A stretch of DNA of 64,000 nt from Vespa crabro (taxonomy: Eukaryota > Arthropoda > Insecta > Hymenoptera > Vespidae): positions 4,824,003 to 4,888,002 of the forward strand of contig NC_060974.1 of assembly GCF_910589235.1 (NCBI RefSeq), read 5' to 3'. Every line of letters begins with the position of its first letter. Position 1 is the stretch's first letter. Shown piece after piece: positions 1-13,673 of the stretch. The notes beneath the pieces are model-generated. The model ran no database searches. It was not told the origin of the DNA and saw only the letters and a program-made list of their open reading frames with translations. Both the position numbers and the translations under genes were made by a program.

Positions 1-2470
1 TACATCGTTCCACGCGATAGGAAAACAACCGTAAAATTGTACTCGAGTGATTGCGACGTGGGAAAATAAATGTGATCGAGCGTCTAATTTCGAGTGTTGT
101 TGTTGTTGTAGTAGTCTATGTCGAATTTTGTTATAACCTTGTTTGGTATATAAAAATTGATATCTCTGATGGCTCTTCGGGCGAACATCTTGTTACGCAT
201 TGGATGGTAGAATATTTATAGGAAACCGTTGACTACGGTCCTTTCGTCAAGAGATAAAATACATTTTGTTTTTAAACAAAAGAGTGCAACAAGAATCACA
301 ATACAATCTATTAAAATAAACATATAAGTGTGAAGGTCGCCCTAGTCCTCCTACTAATGATTTTAGTTTTGTCGATCAATTGTCCAAGCGAAACGCCTTT
401 CGTTTCGTTTCTCGTGTAAACCGAAGTTAAAAGGAAATAATCGATCATATTAAGCCCCCAAAATAGCCCGGCTACGTTACACTAAAGTTTGACAATATTT
501 CTTTTATATCGATTAAAAAAAATTGCTAAAAAAATCGAGCGATCTTTCGCGTTATCAACGATGACTTTCCTATTGGATTCTATGTGTCAAGAGAATATAA
601 ATCGCTTCCCCCCACCACCCCACTCCCCATTATTTTTCATTATTTTTAAATATATGTATCTTTCTTTTTCTTTTTTTCTTTTATTCATTCATTCATTCAT
701 TCATTCATTCATTTATTAATTTTCTTTTTTCTTTGTTCCCTCCTCCTCCTCCTCCTCCTCCTCCTCCTCCCCGCCCAGTTTCCCTTTATATATTAAAAAT
801 GCGTAAATGTAATATCCGTAAGTGTAAAGAAATTTTATCATCCTTCACCAGCGACTCCATTTTCTCATCTGCCGATGATGCTGCAACAAATCGTGTTTTT
901 CTTTATCCGGCCAAGTTGCGTACAAATAATAATTGACACTTGACGTCAACGATGGCATTTGCTTATATACTTGTTAAATAAACACAAAAGTATGTATATA
1001 CGTGAATATTCTTTCATCGATTTCTCAATAATGTTAAAGCGACGACATGTGTATCCGACGAGTAACAAACAGCGTACGACATTACCGATGTTTCTTCAGG
1101 CGAATAAATAAAAAGACGTTTAAATGGTAGATGATATGGCAAACTGTCGGTTATACAGGTTTCAAGAATGCATATCAATGCATATCAATGCATTTTCATA
1201 GTTTGATATACGATAAATATTATTTCCCAAGTAATATTAATTGACCATTGATGATTTCATCGTATAAAGATAACTGGCAATTAACGGAGAGTCTTGTTCG
1301 ACGATGATATAATTTATCCGGGCATTCTTTGAGTTATATAAAAATATATCCAAGATATTTTGTAATTTAATTCTTCGAGAAATAAAACTTTACGTGCTCA
1401 TAAATATAGAGATCTTTCGGAATCCAAGAGATAATCTGAAATATTCTACCGTTAGACGGTACTCTTGATTGATATTTTTTTCGAGTCCAATTTTAATAAT
1501 TCCAATCGAGAAGGATAATATAGAAATTCGCGCATTAACAAATTGTCAGTATGCGATGCTGTTAGCCATAAATAATATCACACGTATTCGGTGAAATCTC
1601 GTTTTATCCTATGACTATTACTCGTTTGTAAAATTTATTGAATCGAATTGAAATGAGCGGTACAATTTCGTAAGAATTTTTTACGTTTTTTCTTTTTTTT
1701 TTTTTTTTTCTATCATTCGTATCAACTAACAATAAGTCAAGTAAATGTCATATTGTTTTATACGACTGAACAATAAAATCAATCCATATCGAATATAGTT
1801 CCAAATTCACAGTGCTTAATATGTAATAATAGAAAAATATTAGAGCGCTTTGAGCTGTACTTTATAATCTATAAAGACGTACACTGTATAAAATGGTATT
1901 GTGCTTGCATGTAAAGCAATAAACATATTCGAAACTTGGCGTTTAGAAGCTGGCAGTGAAGTTTACTTCAAGTCGATACTAGTATTTTTATCCTTCGTCA
2001 TACAATTTCGTGAGAAAAATAATTCTTTTGATCCTATTTATGAAGCAATTCTTATAAAAAGAAAAAGAAGAAAAAATGTACAATGTAAAAGTTATGGCAT
2101 TACTTTATACCAATACTCAAATCATATTACCAGTACAATTATATAATATACAAGTATACTATAACTTTTATACACTAGTATAAAGTAATGTTATAGCTTT
2201 CACATTATATAGTATTAAATATTTTATTACGATGCCTAGGGTAAATGTAAATTATTCTTTAAAAAGATGAAAAGATACGAAATAATAATTACTAGGGGTT
2301 CGTTACGGGTACAAGGAAATAAAGAGAATATAAGCGTGGGACATAAAAATTACAGTATGTGATGTTGCAGAAGGATAAGAGATTTTTTCCATCCAATATT
2401 TGCATCCAAGCATAAGAAAAAGAATTTGAACGAAAGCTTTTTCCCTTTGATAGGGATTCGTTTCGTCGTT
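1..2470. other. Left flank with no recognisable gene
   Basis: I see no coding exon here on either strand. Open frames are short, low in complexity and unlike known proteins. It contains an (ATTC)n run at about 683-712, a (CCT)n run at about 738-770, a poly-T run near 1690-1710, and an imperfect inverted repeat at 2082-2206 listed separately. The right part presumably includes the 3' UTR of the arrestin-domain gene, which is transcribed leftward. Confidence 0.6.
2082..2206. repeat. Imperfect inverted repeat, 29-bp arms, 67-bp loop
   Basis: The arm at 2082-2110 is the reverse complement of 2178-2206 with four mismatches, all transitions. In plus-strand RNA three of the four become G-U wobbles, so the stem would pair at 28 of 29 positions. 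It could be a decayed MITE or a transcribed hairpin. No clear target-site duplication is visible. Confidence 0.55.
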
Positions 2471-4675
2471 TCACTGACCCGTTGGAAAATGATAAACCGG
2501 ATATTTCGGTGCGAAATGATTCGTAAGACCAATCACGTATTCCGACTCGTCGCGTTCTCGTAGATTTTTGGCGCCATACGTTGATTCCTCGTACGACGGG
2601 GGTGCTACGAAATAATCATAAAAATGTTATAACGTTAGTTCGTTGCTCAAGAAGATCAATGATAGCAGTAGTAATAACGATAATGATGAAATCGTGAAGA
2701 AAACGGAAATGATCATTACGTAATTCTGGATATAAATTCGAAGTAGGAGATAGATAATATTTTTCGGAAGTTTTCGTCGGTGAACTGACGAACATAGTAT
2801 TCTCGGGAGGAGCGCTTGGTATCTGATAATTCACCAAGGGTATCGTTCCGACGAAAACTGGAGTGTCGCTCTTCAAATTACGATGATACCTGTTGGCGTA
2901 GAGATAAAAAAATTTCAAAGTATATAGAGATTCGACAATTGATCGATATTATTTTGAAGGAATAGGCACGCATAGTGTATACGTTTGAAATAACATCGAA
3001 ATTACGAACCATCCTTCGATGCATGCTTCGACCTTCAGACGATATTCGAGATCGATGATACCGCAACTATTTAAATTCGACGGAGGAAGGGCCGGGACAT
3101 CCAAGTTTTGTTCGTAATCGGAACTAGCTCCCCCATCGATCGGCCCTTTACTGACCTCCGTTACCACTATCTCTTCGATTCGCGTATCCGTTTGTGGACT
3201 AGTAGCACGGAATGTCACGATCTGAACTTGAAAATTGTATGCTTGATAGAAAACGTTTTCGTTTCCTCGTATCGTTAAATACGTTAGCCGAGAGACGATA
3301 TTCTTATACCTTGCAAAGGCTCAGAGTAACGCGTGCTACCGTAACGTTAGATAAATTCTCGACGTTTATCTTAATCGGCATCGATTGACCAGGAACGTAT
3401 CCTCTGACTGGTAAAGAATATGTCACGTTCAAAGGTGCACTGGTGCAACAAAGGCAGCAAAAGGATTTACTCATTTCTTCTCTGATTCGTTCCTGTCAAA
3501 GCGAAAATATTCCCATTCGATTAATATTCCTTTTTCGAGTCTGTTACAGTCGTCAGGCAATAGAACCTACCGACGTTCTGGGTTCTTGATTCAGATCGAA
3601 CGGCAAGACGATCGTGAAGGCTGCTTTAACTTCCTGATCAAATTTCCAAGGGCGATCTAAGATGGCCTTGACCGTATATCGAACATGCCCAAAGTCAGAC
3701 TCGAAACTGCTCGGTAAATTTTCCGGCAAAGTACATGTGAACGGGAACTTGTGTTCGCCCGCTTGTATCTCGATTTCATTTCCTGAAAAGAAGGTAAGAA
3801 GAAGGTAAAAGAAAACCCGATTAAAATCGGTGAACGATGAAAAAAGGGGCAAAAGGAGAAATATAAAAACGCGCGTCGTCATTACCAGAAGCCGATCCGA
3901 CGAGATAGTACTTTGTCTGAAAATACTCTTCGTGCGCGCTGAATGTTGTATTCTCATCTCTATAGTTTCCTGTATTATCCAATCTTTGTTTATCCGTTGT
4001 CCAATAAGTATTTGCTTCTCCTTTTACCTTGACGCATATACCTGTAAAAAAAAATCGATAATAGGCGCACAAAGGGCGATATGTATATATAAATGCTAAA
4101 GGAATTTACGCGGATAAAATAGATGGATATTCGATTTGCGTGGACTCTGCGACGATGGACTCTGTGCAACACCACGTCAGCTATAATTAGAGCTCGCGAT
4201 TCCTCACGGGAGAAACGAGAACACGTAACAGCAAGTAGCCTATCGATGCCAAAGAATTACGTGTTTCCGTGAATTCCCATTTCTTCGGAATATCCTTGAG
4301 AAATGCGCTTGCGTCGCGCGGTACGAAACATAGACAGAGAGAGAGAGAGAGAGAGAGAGAGCGAAAAGAAAGAAAACAATAGCCATAATATTGTAGCAAC
4401 ACGTCAAACGGATCACGACCTTACGTCCCGTTGAAAGAAGCTGTTCGCTCAAGGTCGAAGATCGAACGAACGAACGATCGATCGATCGATCGATCGATCG
4501 ATCTACGAACTGATGAATCGAGGAAAAAATAACTATGACGTCGTCTCGCGTCCGACTTACCGCGAATCTTTTTTACTCCGTCTAGAACCAGTACTATATT
4601 TCCCGATACCATTTGTCCGGGATAATAAATTTTCCATGGATTATCAAAAATGATGTCAAATTTCTTCAAGCCCAT
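2471..4675 (-). CDS. Arrestin domain-containing protein (ARRDC family, alpha-arrestin)
   Basis: Predicted alpha-arrestin adaptor. In this family such proteins link membrane cargo to NEDD4-type ubiquitin ligases for endocytic sorting. Coding exons, in transcript order on the minus strand: 4675-4561, 4041-3886, 3782-3571, 3492-3310, 3221-3010, 2889-2720, 2604-2471. They sum to 1182 nt and encode 393 residues with all phases matching. The N-terminal arrestin fold starts at MGLKKFDIIFDNPW and runs to about residue 150. The C-terminal arrestin fold covers about 175-315 and includes VFVGTIPL near 304-311. A PPPSYEE sequence at 350-356 supplies the PPxY motif for WW-domain binding. The fifth intron uses a weak donor (TG|GTTCGT), chosen because it alone keeps the frame. 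A Cys-rich FCCLCC patch lies near residue 170 in the inter-domain linker. The transcript diverges from the synaptotagmin gene, with 915 bp between the start codons. The family call is firm; the exact paralogue is not assigned. Confidence 0.93.
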
Positions 4676-5415
4676 CTTGACAGAGAGAGAGAGAGAGAGC
4701 CTTATTTTTGGAGCCTTCTTTCTTCTCTCTTCTTACTTATCCCATTCCAACTGAAGCATTCCGAAGCACTGGAAAGCTCTATATCGGTCCTGCTCGTAAA
4801 TGCCGGCAAGCACGGAGCGACTCTCGCGAAAAGACGCGCGTCAACGAAAGTCGGACTCACGCGTGGCGCCGAGTATGTCGAAAGTGAGAAACTATATTCT
4901 ACGTTCTCTAACGTATGACGTCACTGGCAGATGACGGCTAATGCGCAAGATTGCACCTTCCTCCGTCGTCCTTTTTTCTTATTCTTCCGCTTCCTCTTTC
5001 CTTCTACTATATCTCTGTGGGGAGAAAAAAGAAAAGAAAGAAAGAAAAAAAAATTACAACGAATGTTACAAACAAATCGATGCACGTTTTTCCTTAATAG
5101 ACGGTAAAAAAAAGATAAAAGAAAGGATAAAATGAAATAGAAAAAGGATACTAGGATTAAAAATCTCTCTTTTTCCAGCACGTTGGAGAAAATCCTGAAA
5201 GATAATAAAGTATACATATTTGGGAAAAAGCTATTACGAACGGAAAGATACGACGCGACATTTTCCGCGACGACTCGTCTAACAGGGCTTTTTCTCTGGC
5301 TTTCGCGCGCAAACTCCGTATCGTCTTTATTGATCCGTTTGCCCTACGTTCGTAGCTTAGCAATCGAGAGGGAAAGAGAGTAAAGGAAGGAGAGAAAAGG
5401 TGAGTGAGTGAGTGA

Positions 5416-5485
<70 letters not shown>

Positions 5486-5590
5486 CGTGGTCACGGCGTA
5501 GCACGCCGTAAATATTCGTTCCAGTGTATTCGCCGTGGCGAGGATACGCGCATTAAAAGGCGTTCAAAAGCGACGTGAGCGTGGCGCAAG
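4676..5590. promoter_or_regulatory. Divergent intergenic region between arrestin-domain and synaptotagmin genes
   Basis: This 915-bp interval separates two head-to-head start codons and must hold 5' UTRs and promoters for both. It carries a short GA run at about 4681-4699 and a long (GA)n tract at about 5422-5482, preceded by GAGT repeats. GA tracts near insect promoters can bind GAGA-type factors; that role is inference here. I found no convincing TATA box. Confidence 0.5.
5422..5482. repeat. (GA)n microsatellite upstream of synaptotagmin
   Basis: An uninterrupted GA dinucleotide run of about 61 bp lies roughly 110 bp upstream of the synaptotagmin start codon. Confidence 0.9.
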
Positions 5591-7328
5591 ATGGCCCGGG
5601 GAGATACGGAGGATGGACCCCTGGTTCGACCCGTCGAGGCCGGTAAGTGATTTTGACCAAACTTTTAAATATTCGTCGAGACTCGCCCTTTCCTTTTATA
5701 TCAAACTTCTTTCCTTTTAATAGCATACAAGAATGTTACCGCGTTCGTGGTAAACGCGCGGTTTATCGTCGTACATTATTCAAAACGATGAATCGATTCG
5801 TTTAACACTTATTCAAGACTTTTTCCCCTCGAACAGAGCTCATATATACGTCCGTGGCTTTTGGCGAAAATTCGCGATCCTTCTGGAAGGTCGTACCGTA
5901 CACGGACACGGAGACATGGCAAAGTCTTTTGCGGATCGCATTTATTCTCGCCCGTCATATTGACGCGAAGGTTCATTTAATCGGGGACGGAAACTAGGGG
6001 GAGAGTAGGCGAGGGGGTGGAAAGAGAAAAAATCCATCAAATCCATTCTTCTTCCGAGCGAAACAGCTGTCTGTCACTATTAATTTCCTGTTGCTTCCGA
6101 TTAATGCTCGCTCATAAAGATCAAGTGAGAAAGGCAGAAAAGAAAAATGTAATAAAAATCGCTTTCACCCTAATCTTCCGCCGTCGCTGTCATTTTGATA
6201 ATACCCTGCGCGTTTATTATAAACTAAAGATAGTTTGGGAAAGTGTCTCGATAACGAAGATTACGTTCGTCGGTTCTTAGATATAAAAGGTGGAAAATTT
6301 GTCGCATGAAATTTCCTTCTACTCCTAGAGTAGATATATATATATATATACATATATAGAAGTTCGTTATCGAAATGTAAATTTTAACGTTGCCTGTAAT
6401 TTCAGTATCGACGACAACGTTGGTCGCGCTATGCACCGGCGGCGCTTTCTTGATTTGCGCCGTCGCAATGACCTGGTGGCTCTGTCGACGACGACGCGAG
6501 CATACCAAGCTAAACGCGGACAGATCGTTGGCTTTCAGACCACCCCGTAGAAAGCCGACCGCGGTAAAGAGTCCCGGTAGCACGAGCCATTATTTGAAAA
6601 AGAGTCCGAGTCCAACCGGGCCTGCGAAAAGTCCACCAGGCTCGACCGGACAACAGACCAGTCCTACCGGATCTAGAGACGAAGGATCGACTAATGCCAC
6701 CATCTCGGACTCGACGACGTCGCACACCACCGGAAATAATAATACGAATTACGATGTTTCGCGTTGCGAGAAAGGTTAAAAATCCGTACGAATATTCCGT
6801 TTAAACGGTGTTTGTTTACTCGACAATTTTACATTACGGTCTTTGCTCCTGAGGATTATTTTCATTAATTTTTCTTCCTCAGCCGGTACGCCGCCAGTTG
6901 AAACGCCTACCAGCACCGAGGTTACCCTCAATATCGAGGACGAATGCGACAAGGCCGAACTCGAGAATAACGAGAAGGTCAAATGCGAGAAAAATGTCGA
7001 AATCTCGGATAAGAAGGACGGTCTAGGTATATTGGTATTTAAATTGCGATACAAGAGCGAGCAAAATGCATTGGCGGTGACGGTCGTCAAGTGTAAGAAA
7101 TTACCGGCTAGGGATCAGGGTAACGCTAGCAGCGATCCTTACGTGAAGTTGCAGCTTTTGCCGGACAAACGACATCACGTTAAAACAAGAGTCCTTCGAA
7201 ATACGAGAAATCCCGTTTACAACGAGGATTTCACGTTCTTCGGAATTACAAAGAGTCAACTCGAGGTATCTACCGATAAAAAGAATCAGGCGCAAATCTG
7301 AAAGATAAGAGAGCACGAAAGAGAGTAT

Positions 7329-7360
<32 letters not shown>

Positions 7361-8292
7361 CATACATATATACATACATATATATATATATATATATATG
7401 TAGGTGGGAGAGGGTAAAATATTATAATCCATAAAATGAACGCTGTTACTTACAGGATATCAGTCTGCACTTCGTCGTTCTAAGTTTCGACAGATACTCG
7501 CGCGACGAGATTATCGGCGAGTTAACGTGCGCACTTTCCTCGATACCAGGGTTAAAAGATTCCGATAATCAAGAAATATCTCTGCGCAGAAACATCTGTC
7601 CGAGGAGTTTGAAGGTCGGTGGCACCCTATGATCAAAGTTTAGACATCAGGTTATCAACTTTTTTAAATTCTTCTATATATAATACGATTGGATATTTTA
7701 CAAGCCAAATCGAATATACGCAGTGCAATCCTTCTTTTAGATACAATCCCAAGGGAGAGGGGAACTGCTGGTATCGTTCTGCTGGCAGCCGGTGGCGAGT
7801 AAGCTGTCGGTCTTTGTCTTAAAGGCACATAATCTCCCGAAAATGGACGTGACGGGTCTTGCGGATCCCTACGTTAAGATTTATCTCTCTTATAATTCGA
7901 AATGTATCGCCAAGAAGATGACGCACGTCAAGATGCGTACCCTCAGTCCCGTATTCAACGAGTCATTTATTTTCGAGATACCCAATAATATCCATAGTTT
8001 AAGCAACGTTAGCTTGGAGATAGTTCTTTACGATTGGGATAGATTTACGAAGAATGAGGTAACAACAACGACCATTTTTATTCTTATCCTCCTTTGCTTC
8101 TTCTTTATTAAAAAAATATAAATCCAAACGTCCTTTTCCTCGACGGCCATTTCATTATTATTATTTCCTTAGGTGATTGGCAGATTAAAATTTGGCGGGC
8201 CAAAATGTCAAGAATCCGCGCTAAATCATTGGAACGAAATTTCAAGATCTCCGCGACGGCAGGTCGCGGAATGGCACAAATTGAGGGAATAA
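5591..8292 (+). CDS. Synaptotagmin (Syt4/11-like or insect Syt-alpha/beta class)
   Basis: Predicted vesicle membrane protein with two C2 domains, of the family that regulates exocytosis. Coding exons: 5591-5642, 6406-6774, 6883-7265, 7456-7614, 7741-8058, 8173-8292. They sum to 1401 nt and encode 466 residues with phases consistent. A single transmembrane helix spans about 22-44, followed by a basic RRRR stop. A Pro/Ser/Thr-rich linker containing SHYLKKSPSPTG follows. C2A covers about 187-310 and C2B about 322-466. In C2A loop 3 the first acidic position is Ser278 (LSFDRYSRDE), the Asp-to-Ser change known from Syt4 and Syt11. C2B keeps Asp357, Asp363, Asp419 and Asp421 and could still bind calcium. 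GRGELLVSFCWQ at the start of C2B and the carboxy end WHKLRE are typical of the family. The exact subfamily is uncertain. Confidence 0.93.
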
Positions 8293-8614
8293 TTCATTTT
8301 TCCCACCTTATTTGTGGGAATGCGACCTATCCTGTCTATTTCTCCCTCCTCTCCCCTTTCGATCTAGAATTCTTTTAGAATTCTTTCTTCGATTTCCTCG
8401 AAGGACGAGATTAAGACGAGAACGAGAAGGAGCCGTAATGTCCCCACGGTCAGTGTCGCTGCTCTCTTTGATGAAATTTTGCGACGCCTCTAAAAGAAAT
8501 TCCTTCGAAGAAACGAAGAGACTTATGCCAATATGCTTATCTATGCTGCTGTGCACCATTATTTCATGGAGTTATATTTTTGCGCCTATTACGAGCATGC
8601 GCGTCCTAGGTATA

Positions 8615-8685
<71 letters not shown>

Positions 8686-11437
8686 CGCGTATGTACATGT
8701 ATATCTAGTATATATGTTCTATTATTTATTTATTTGTTCGTTTGTTTGTTTGTTTGTTTCTCTGTTTGTCTGTTTGTTTGTTTTGTTTGAACGTAAAATC
8801 ATTTAATCCTTTCCGAGGAGTGTTTAAAAAATATCTTCGGGCAAAGGGTCAAACGAAAAGAAAAGAAAGCAAGTAGACTCCATTGGCCCTTTAATCATTG
8901 CTAGCAGCTCTAATAAAAACATTCACGAACGGTCCGAAAATCATACCCCTTATTTATTGTCTCTCTATCGTTGTCGTTCCTTTAAGAGGATAATTTACGA
9001 TCGAATATCATTATCATTAATATAAAAGATATTACGAGGCACGCTTAGAAAACGAGATAAAAGATGATGCGAGAGATCCACTTATGTTTCCGCGTTAACA
9101 AGCGCGCATTTTATTTTTATAGAATTTCTATAACGTAGTCATTTTGCCTTCGGATTTCTCTTTAAATTCATCGCTAAAGGACAAAAACGTTCTAGCTAGT
9201 TTTTCTATGTAAAATGAATCGAACGAAGAACAAGAAGGTTGACTCGAAAGTTGAACGAGAGCTCTTCTCTTTTTGAAGATCGAATTTCGATGAATTAATC
9301 AGGTTGATTTTTATTAGAAATAAATATGAGTCCGATTGATTGCTTCGGGTCAGTTGATCACTTCGGGATTATAAGACGAGAAAAAGAAGAAGAAGAAGAA
9401 GAAGAAAGTGAAAATGAACGAAGAGCGAATTAGATATTCGAAGCATAACGCATCTTCGATGAAACGAATGTAGGAAAGGTCGAAGAAAAAACGAAAGATC
9501 CTTCTTAAAGTGCACCGCTTTTTGCAAAATTTACAAATTGCAAAATTCATGTATTCACTGGCGATGCTTTTTCAAAGAAAGTTTGTAGTACAGAATTGTC
9601 AACCGATTCAATGTTCGCGAATACGCGAAACTCGTGTCCACACTCTTCGCAACGTAAAAGTCAATAATTGACAACGCATGAAACAATTATTTATTTTCTT
9701 ATTTCACCTTACCCCCATATGGTCCTTCTATCGCGATATCGAAGTACGAGCGCGAATCGAGCAAGTATACCTTCCTTCGCCCATTCGTAAGAAATCAATT
9801 TATGCCGTTGGAAGACTCGACGGAGAAAAGAGAAGGGGAGAAAAAGAAGAAAAGAAAAGAAAAGAAAAAAGAAAACTGACCGAATAAGTAAATAAATAAT
9901 GTACTAAATCGATCGAACGTGTTGCCCTTAGGAAGGCACGTCTCAGCTAAAGAAAAGAAACGAAAAAGCCATATTATACGATCGACAATGTCAGGATATT
10001 TATTTAATTGCTAATATTTACGATAATAAAGGACTATACATAATAAATAGTTGGTATAGGTAATATAAGACGCCTCTGACGTTCTCCGTCAAAAGACAAT
10101 TCGACGATTATATTTCGTATTTTATTCGCATTGTAAAATCGTTCCTTTATGAAATTTCATTCTAACTCCGATGGGAGAACACGTTGAAACGTTCTCGAGG
10201 AATCGCCAAAATAGCATCGTTTACGTTCCATTTTCATTTTATCATTTATCAACCTATACTTTAACTTTCCTTTTTTCTTCTCGGCCCCTCCTTTTGAAAA
10301 AATACGTCGATTCATTCGCCAACTATTCGGACTAATCTAATGTGAAATTATTCCACGTGAAATGTGAGGAAGGGCATAAATTTAATGCGATAATGACTAT
10401 CGTCCAAATTAATATCGCTTTGTCACGTACCCTTTTCGTAGTATAGCGTACTCTATTTAGACGGATGGCGCAAAGCTGATAATAAATAAGAAACGGTGCT
10501 TTTTTCCTTCTCCTCGGAGAACAATATTATATGCAAAGAGGACGCGTAACGACGACAATGCTGTCCGTGGAAAGATTTTAAGGCTGTGTGGTCAATAAAA
10601 AAGAAAAAGAAAAAAAAAAGAAAAACGTTATCTTCTGATCACTTTCTTCCTCTCCTTCTTCAATAACGAATTTGTAATTTCCTCGAAATCACGTCTTTTT
10701 CTACAAGATCGGAAAGAAAAAAAAAACATATCTCATCGATGAAAAAAAGAAAGTAAAAACGTATTCCCTACGTATTTGTATAACGTTCGCCTTTAAATGT
10801 TCCTTAGGACCAATTTCTCACTTATACACAGAAGAAATTACTTTTTAACTTTAAAAAAAAAAAAGCAAATATTCATATTCACGACCGTTCGTTATAGAAA
10901 GATATTATTCTTCAAACGACCGAAGCTCCAAATTGAGATATTCATCACGATGATGTACGTACGAGCCAAGAGGAACGCAAAAAGGATGCGGTGTGTATGT
11001 AAAAAAAAAAAAAAGACAAGTTACGAAAATTTGTTCAAAAATAATACATTAAGCTATTACGTACAAAAGCTTGTAACCATAGTATAAAATGTAGTATATA
11101 TGAACATTATTAAATGAAATATTAGCTAAAATTACCAAAATCCATTAATATCTCTAAATGCTTCATGTAATCGTAATATTTTTTTCCTCTTTCCTTTCTT
11201 TACAAAAACTTGGTTCGTTCATATCAATTCTATATTAATATTTACAACATATGTACGTACTACAATTAAAAGTTGCAACTAAATATATGGCGCATACAAA
11301 ATATGTTCTCCATCAATGAATGGCATCATTTAACGAGAACTTGTTGAATGTGCTGCAAATATAATTTATATCCTAATAAAATTTTGAGTATATATAACGT
11401 AACGTTGTTACCTTCTACAGTAAAAAATGTACTGCAT
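8293..11437. other. Convergent intergenic/3' UTR region
   Basis: No coding exon recognised in these 3.1 kb. The interval lies between the stop of synaptotagmin (+) and the stop of dolichol kinase (-), so it holds both 3' UTRs. A compound (AT)n(GT)n microsatellite occurs at about 8616-8684, followed by GTTT repeats to about 8785. A-rich runs are frequent between 10600 and 11010. Confidence 0.6.
8616..8684. repeat. Compound (AT)n(GT)n microsatellite
   Basis: A pure AT run of about 50 bp passes into a GT run. It lies in the 3' flank of the synaptotagmin gene. Confidence 0.9.
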
Positions 11438-13673
11438 TTAGATGATAAGATATAGATACATCAACAACGGTAGAATCAGATTATCAATTTGATCGGTTTT
11501 CGTTTCAACAAAAGAAATTGCAATAACGGACGGTATACCTCTTAATAACGACCATTGATCATTGATATATCCTAATTTAAAAATTAAATGAGACACTATA
11601 TAATGGTTATCTCATAGAAAAGAAGGAGCATTGGGGGAGAAGAACAAAAAAGAAAAAAACAAAAAAGAAAAAAAAAGGAAAAAAGAAGAAGAAGAAAAGA
11701 AAAAAGGAAAGAAAAGGAATACGTACGCATGTAAACAAGAACCATTATCGTTCCAAGTTGACTAATAATACAGCCAAGCGTTCCTTCCAGAGATTTTTCT
11801 AAACCTGGCCACTTATGCTTTCCCCATTTACTACCGACGAAACTAGCAGCCGTATCGCCTATGCCTACTGTTAATACCCCGCTAAGAAGGACGAACAGTG
11901 AAACATTACTAGCTGGCATCCACAATGGAAATGAAAGGCCACAGAGTAAATACAATGGCGTCAAAGATATCAAAGTATCTTTCTCGTCCACAAATACAAT
12001 GAACCCCTTCTGCAGAATATCCCCCAATGGCGATATATGCAAAATCCTTGATAACTGAAATTTCGTTAATGCGGAAACGAAGAAACGATTGGAAATAAAT
12101 TATATTATTCGTAATATCGTGATACTTATTATAAATTGATAATAAATAGCGAAGAAATTTCAATTGTTCTTTTAGCTTTGATAAAGGCAGAATAATATTG
12201 TAAAGCTTCGTACCTCAAATAGTATGAATATTCCCATTATAACGCCGCTTCCAAGATATAATAACGTAGGCTCGAATATAAGTCCGGGTATATAAACCAG
12301 AACGGCTAGGACATGAAAGTATTTCCTGATGGAGGTTGTAGCTTGAATGCCAGATAGCGTTTGAAAGATTATAACAAATACGCAAAATAATAAACAAATT
12401 GTCCAATATATTATCAATGTAATCTGTGAAAATAAACGTGAACGTTTAACGTTTCGATGATCATATTCATCGATTATCATATTCATTATACGTCCCATCA
12501 TTGACGGACAAATAATATAAAACTCACTCTATGTGGTTTTCCAGTGATATAAAATAATATCCATGTTATAGGATTTTTGTCAAGGAGGACATATAACGAT
12601 GGAACAGCAAGTAGAAAAAAAGTACCAAATAACATTGTATAAAAGTACAAGGGGGAACGTAGTATAGAAAAGCTTTTACACAATATACAAACTGATAACA
12701 CATATAATATGCCAATCTGCAAAACATTTGACAAGGCGCAAAATTACATTTTTTTTTCCAAATTTTTTGCAAAATTATTTGCGACGAGCGATTAAAATAC
12801 CTGCAATATAACAGTAACGATATCGTCATTATGAATTGGTGGTAAATGATACCTCAATGGTACATTCGTCGCGACCGACAATAGGAATAAAATAATTCCG
12901 TGCGTAACTATCGTTGCCTCTCCTATCGTGAAACAACCAGGGCAATGTGACATTAATTGTAGGACTCCCCAGGTACCCAAGCTTCCTACGCTTAATCCCC
13001 ATATTAAACTTGTCAGCAATCCTGCACTTGTGTAATGATCGAGGAAATTATGATGAATATATCTTATAGTTTAAATGAATATGTTTTTTACCTTACGAAT
13101 TAACGAATATTAATTTGTATTCGAACAAAATATAAATCGCCATACCTTTGTTTGCCACAAGAAGATATAACATAGATGTTGTGATCGACGGTAGAAAATA
13201 AATAACTTGAAAATCTTTAATCGCGCCATTTCCCATAAAAAGGCGAACGTAAAGAGACAAGCAGCTAACGAGTAATCCAAAACCTCCTAAACCTGTGACC
13301 AAACATATCTCCGAATAACTACTACTTTCTTTTAGTAACGTTAAAACTGCACAGAATCCAATTAAACCTCCAATCCATAATCCACTGCTTCCTTTTGATC
13401 TAGAAATGTGTAAATAAATGTGTATCCTTTTATAAAAGAAAACAAAAAATATATTACATTAAAACGTTACTTTGCTGAACTTAACGAAATAGTAAAACGA
13501 CTTGTAGGGCAATTCAATGAATTATTATAATACACGTTTATGCGATGTCGTGTCGAGAAAAGATATAAATCGTCGGCTGTTATATATACATACCGATGTA
13601 TTATGCCATTTATCTTTAAATTTTCCAAAACTTTTTCTTCGAGTTTCTGATATTTCACAAAGGCCATATCCAT
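11438..13673 (-). CDS. Dolk: Dolichol kinase
   Basis: Predicted ER membrane enzyme that uses CTP to phosphorylate dolichol, supplying dolichyl phosphate for N-glycosylation, O-mannosylation and GPI-anchor synthesis. Coding exons in transcript order: 13673-13594, 13399-13146, 13021-12801, 12716-12528, 12423-12214, 12054-11727, 11571-11438. They sum to 1416 nt and encode 471 residues with all phases consistent. The protein is mostly hydrophobic helices. The CTP-binding segment GIGDTAASFVGSKWGKHKW lies near 382-400 and is followed by EKSLEGTLG. The family's C-terminal block is seen as ETKTDQIDNLILPLL near 450-464. The first ATG in frame (MDMAFVKYQ) was chosen as the start. No catalytic block is missing. 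Family assignment is strong. Confidence 0.93.

Noticed and set aside
1901..2146. 81-codon open frame on the plus strand
   Set aside because: It has no recognisable features, includes part of the inverted repeat at 2082, and its composition matches the AT-rich background.
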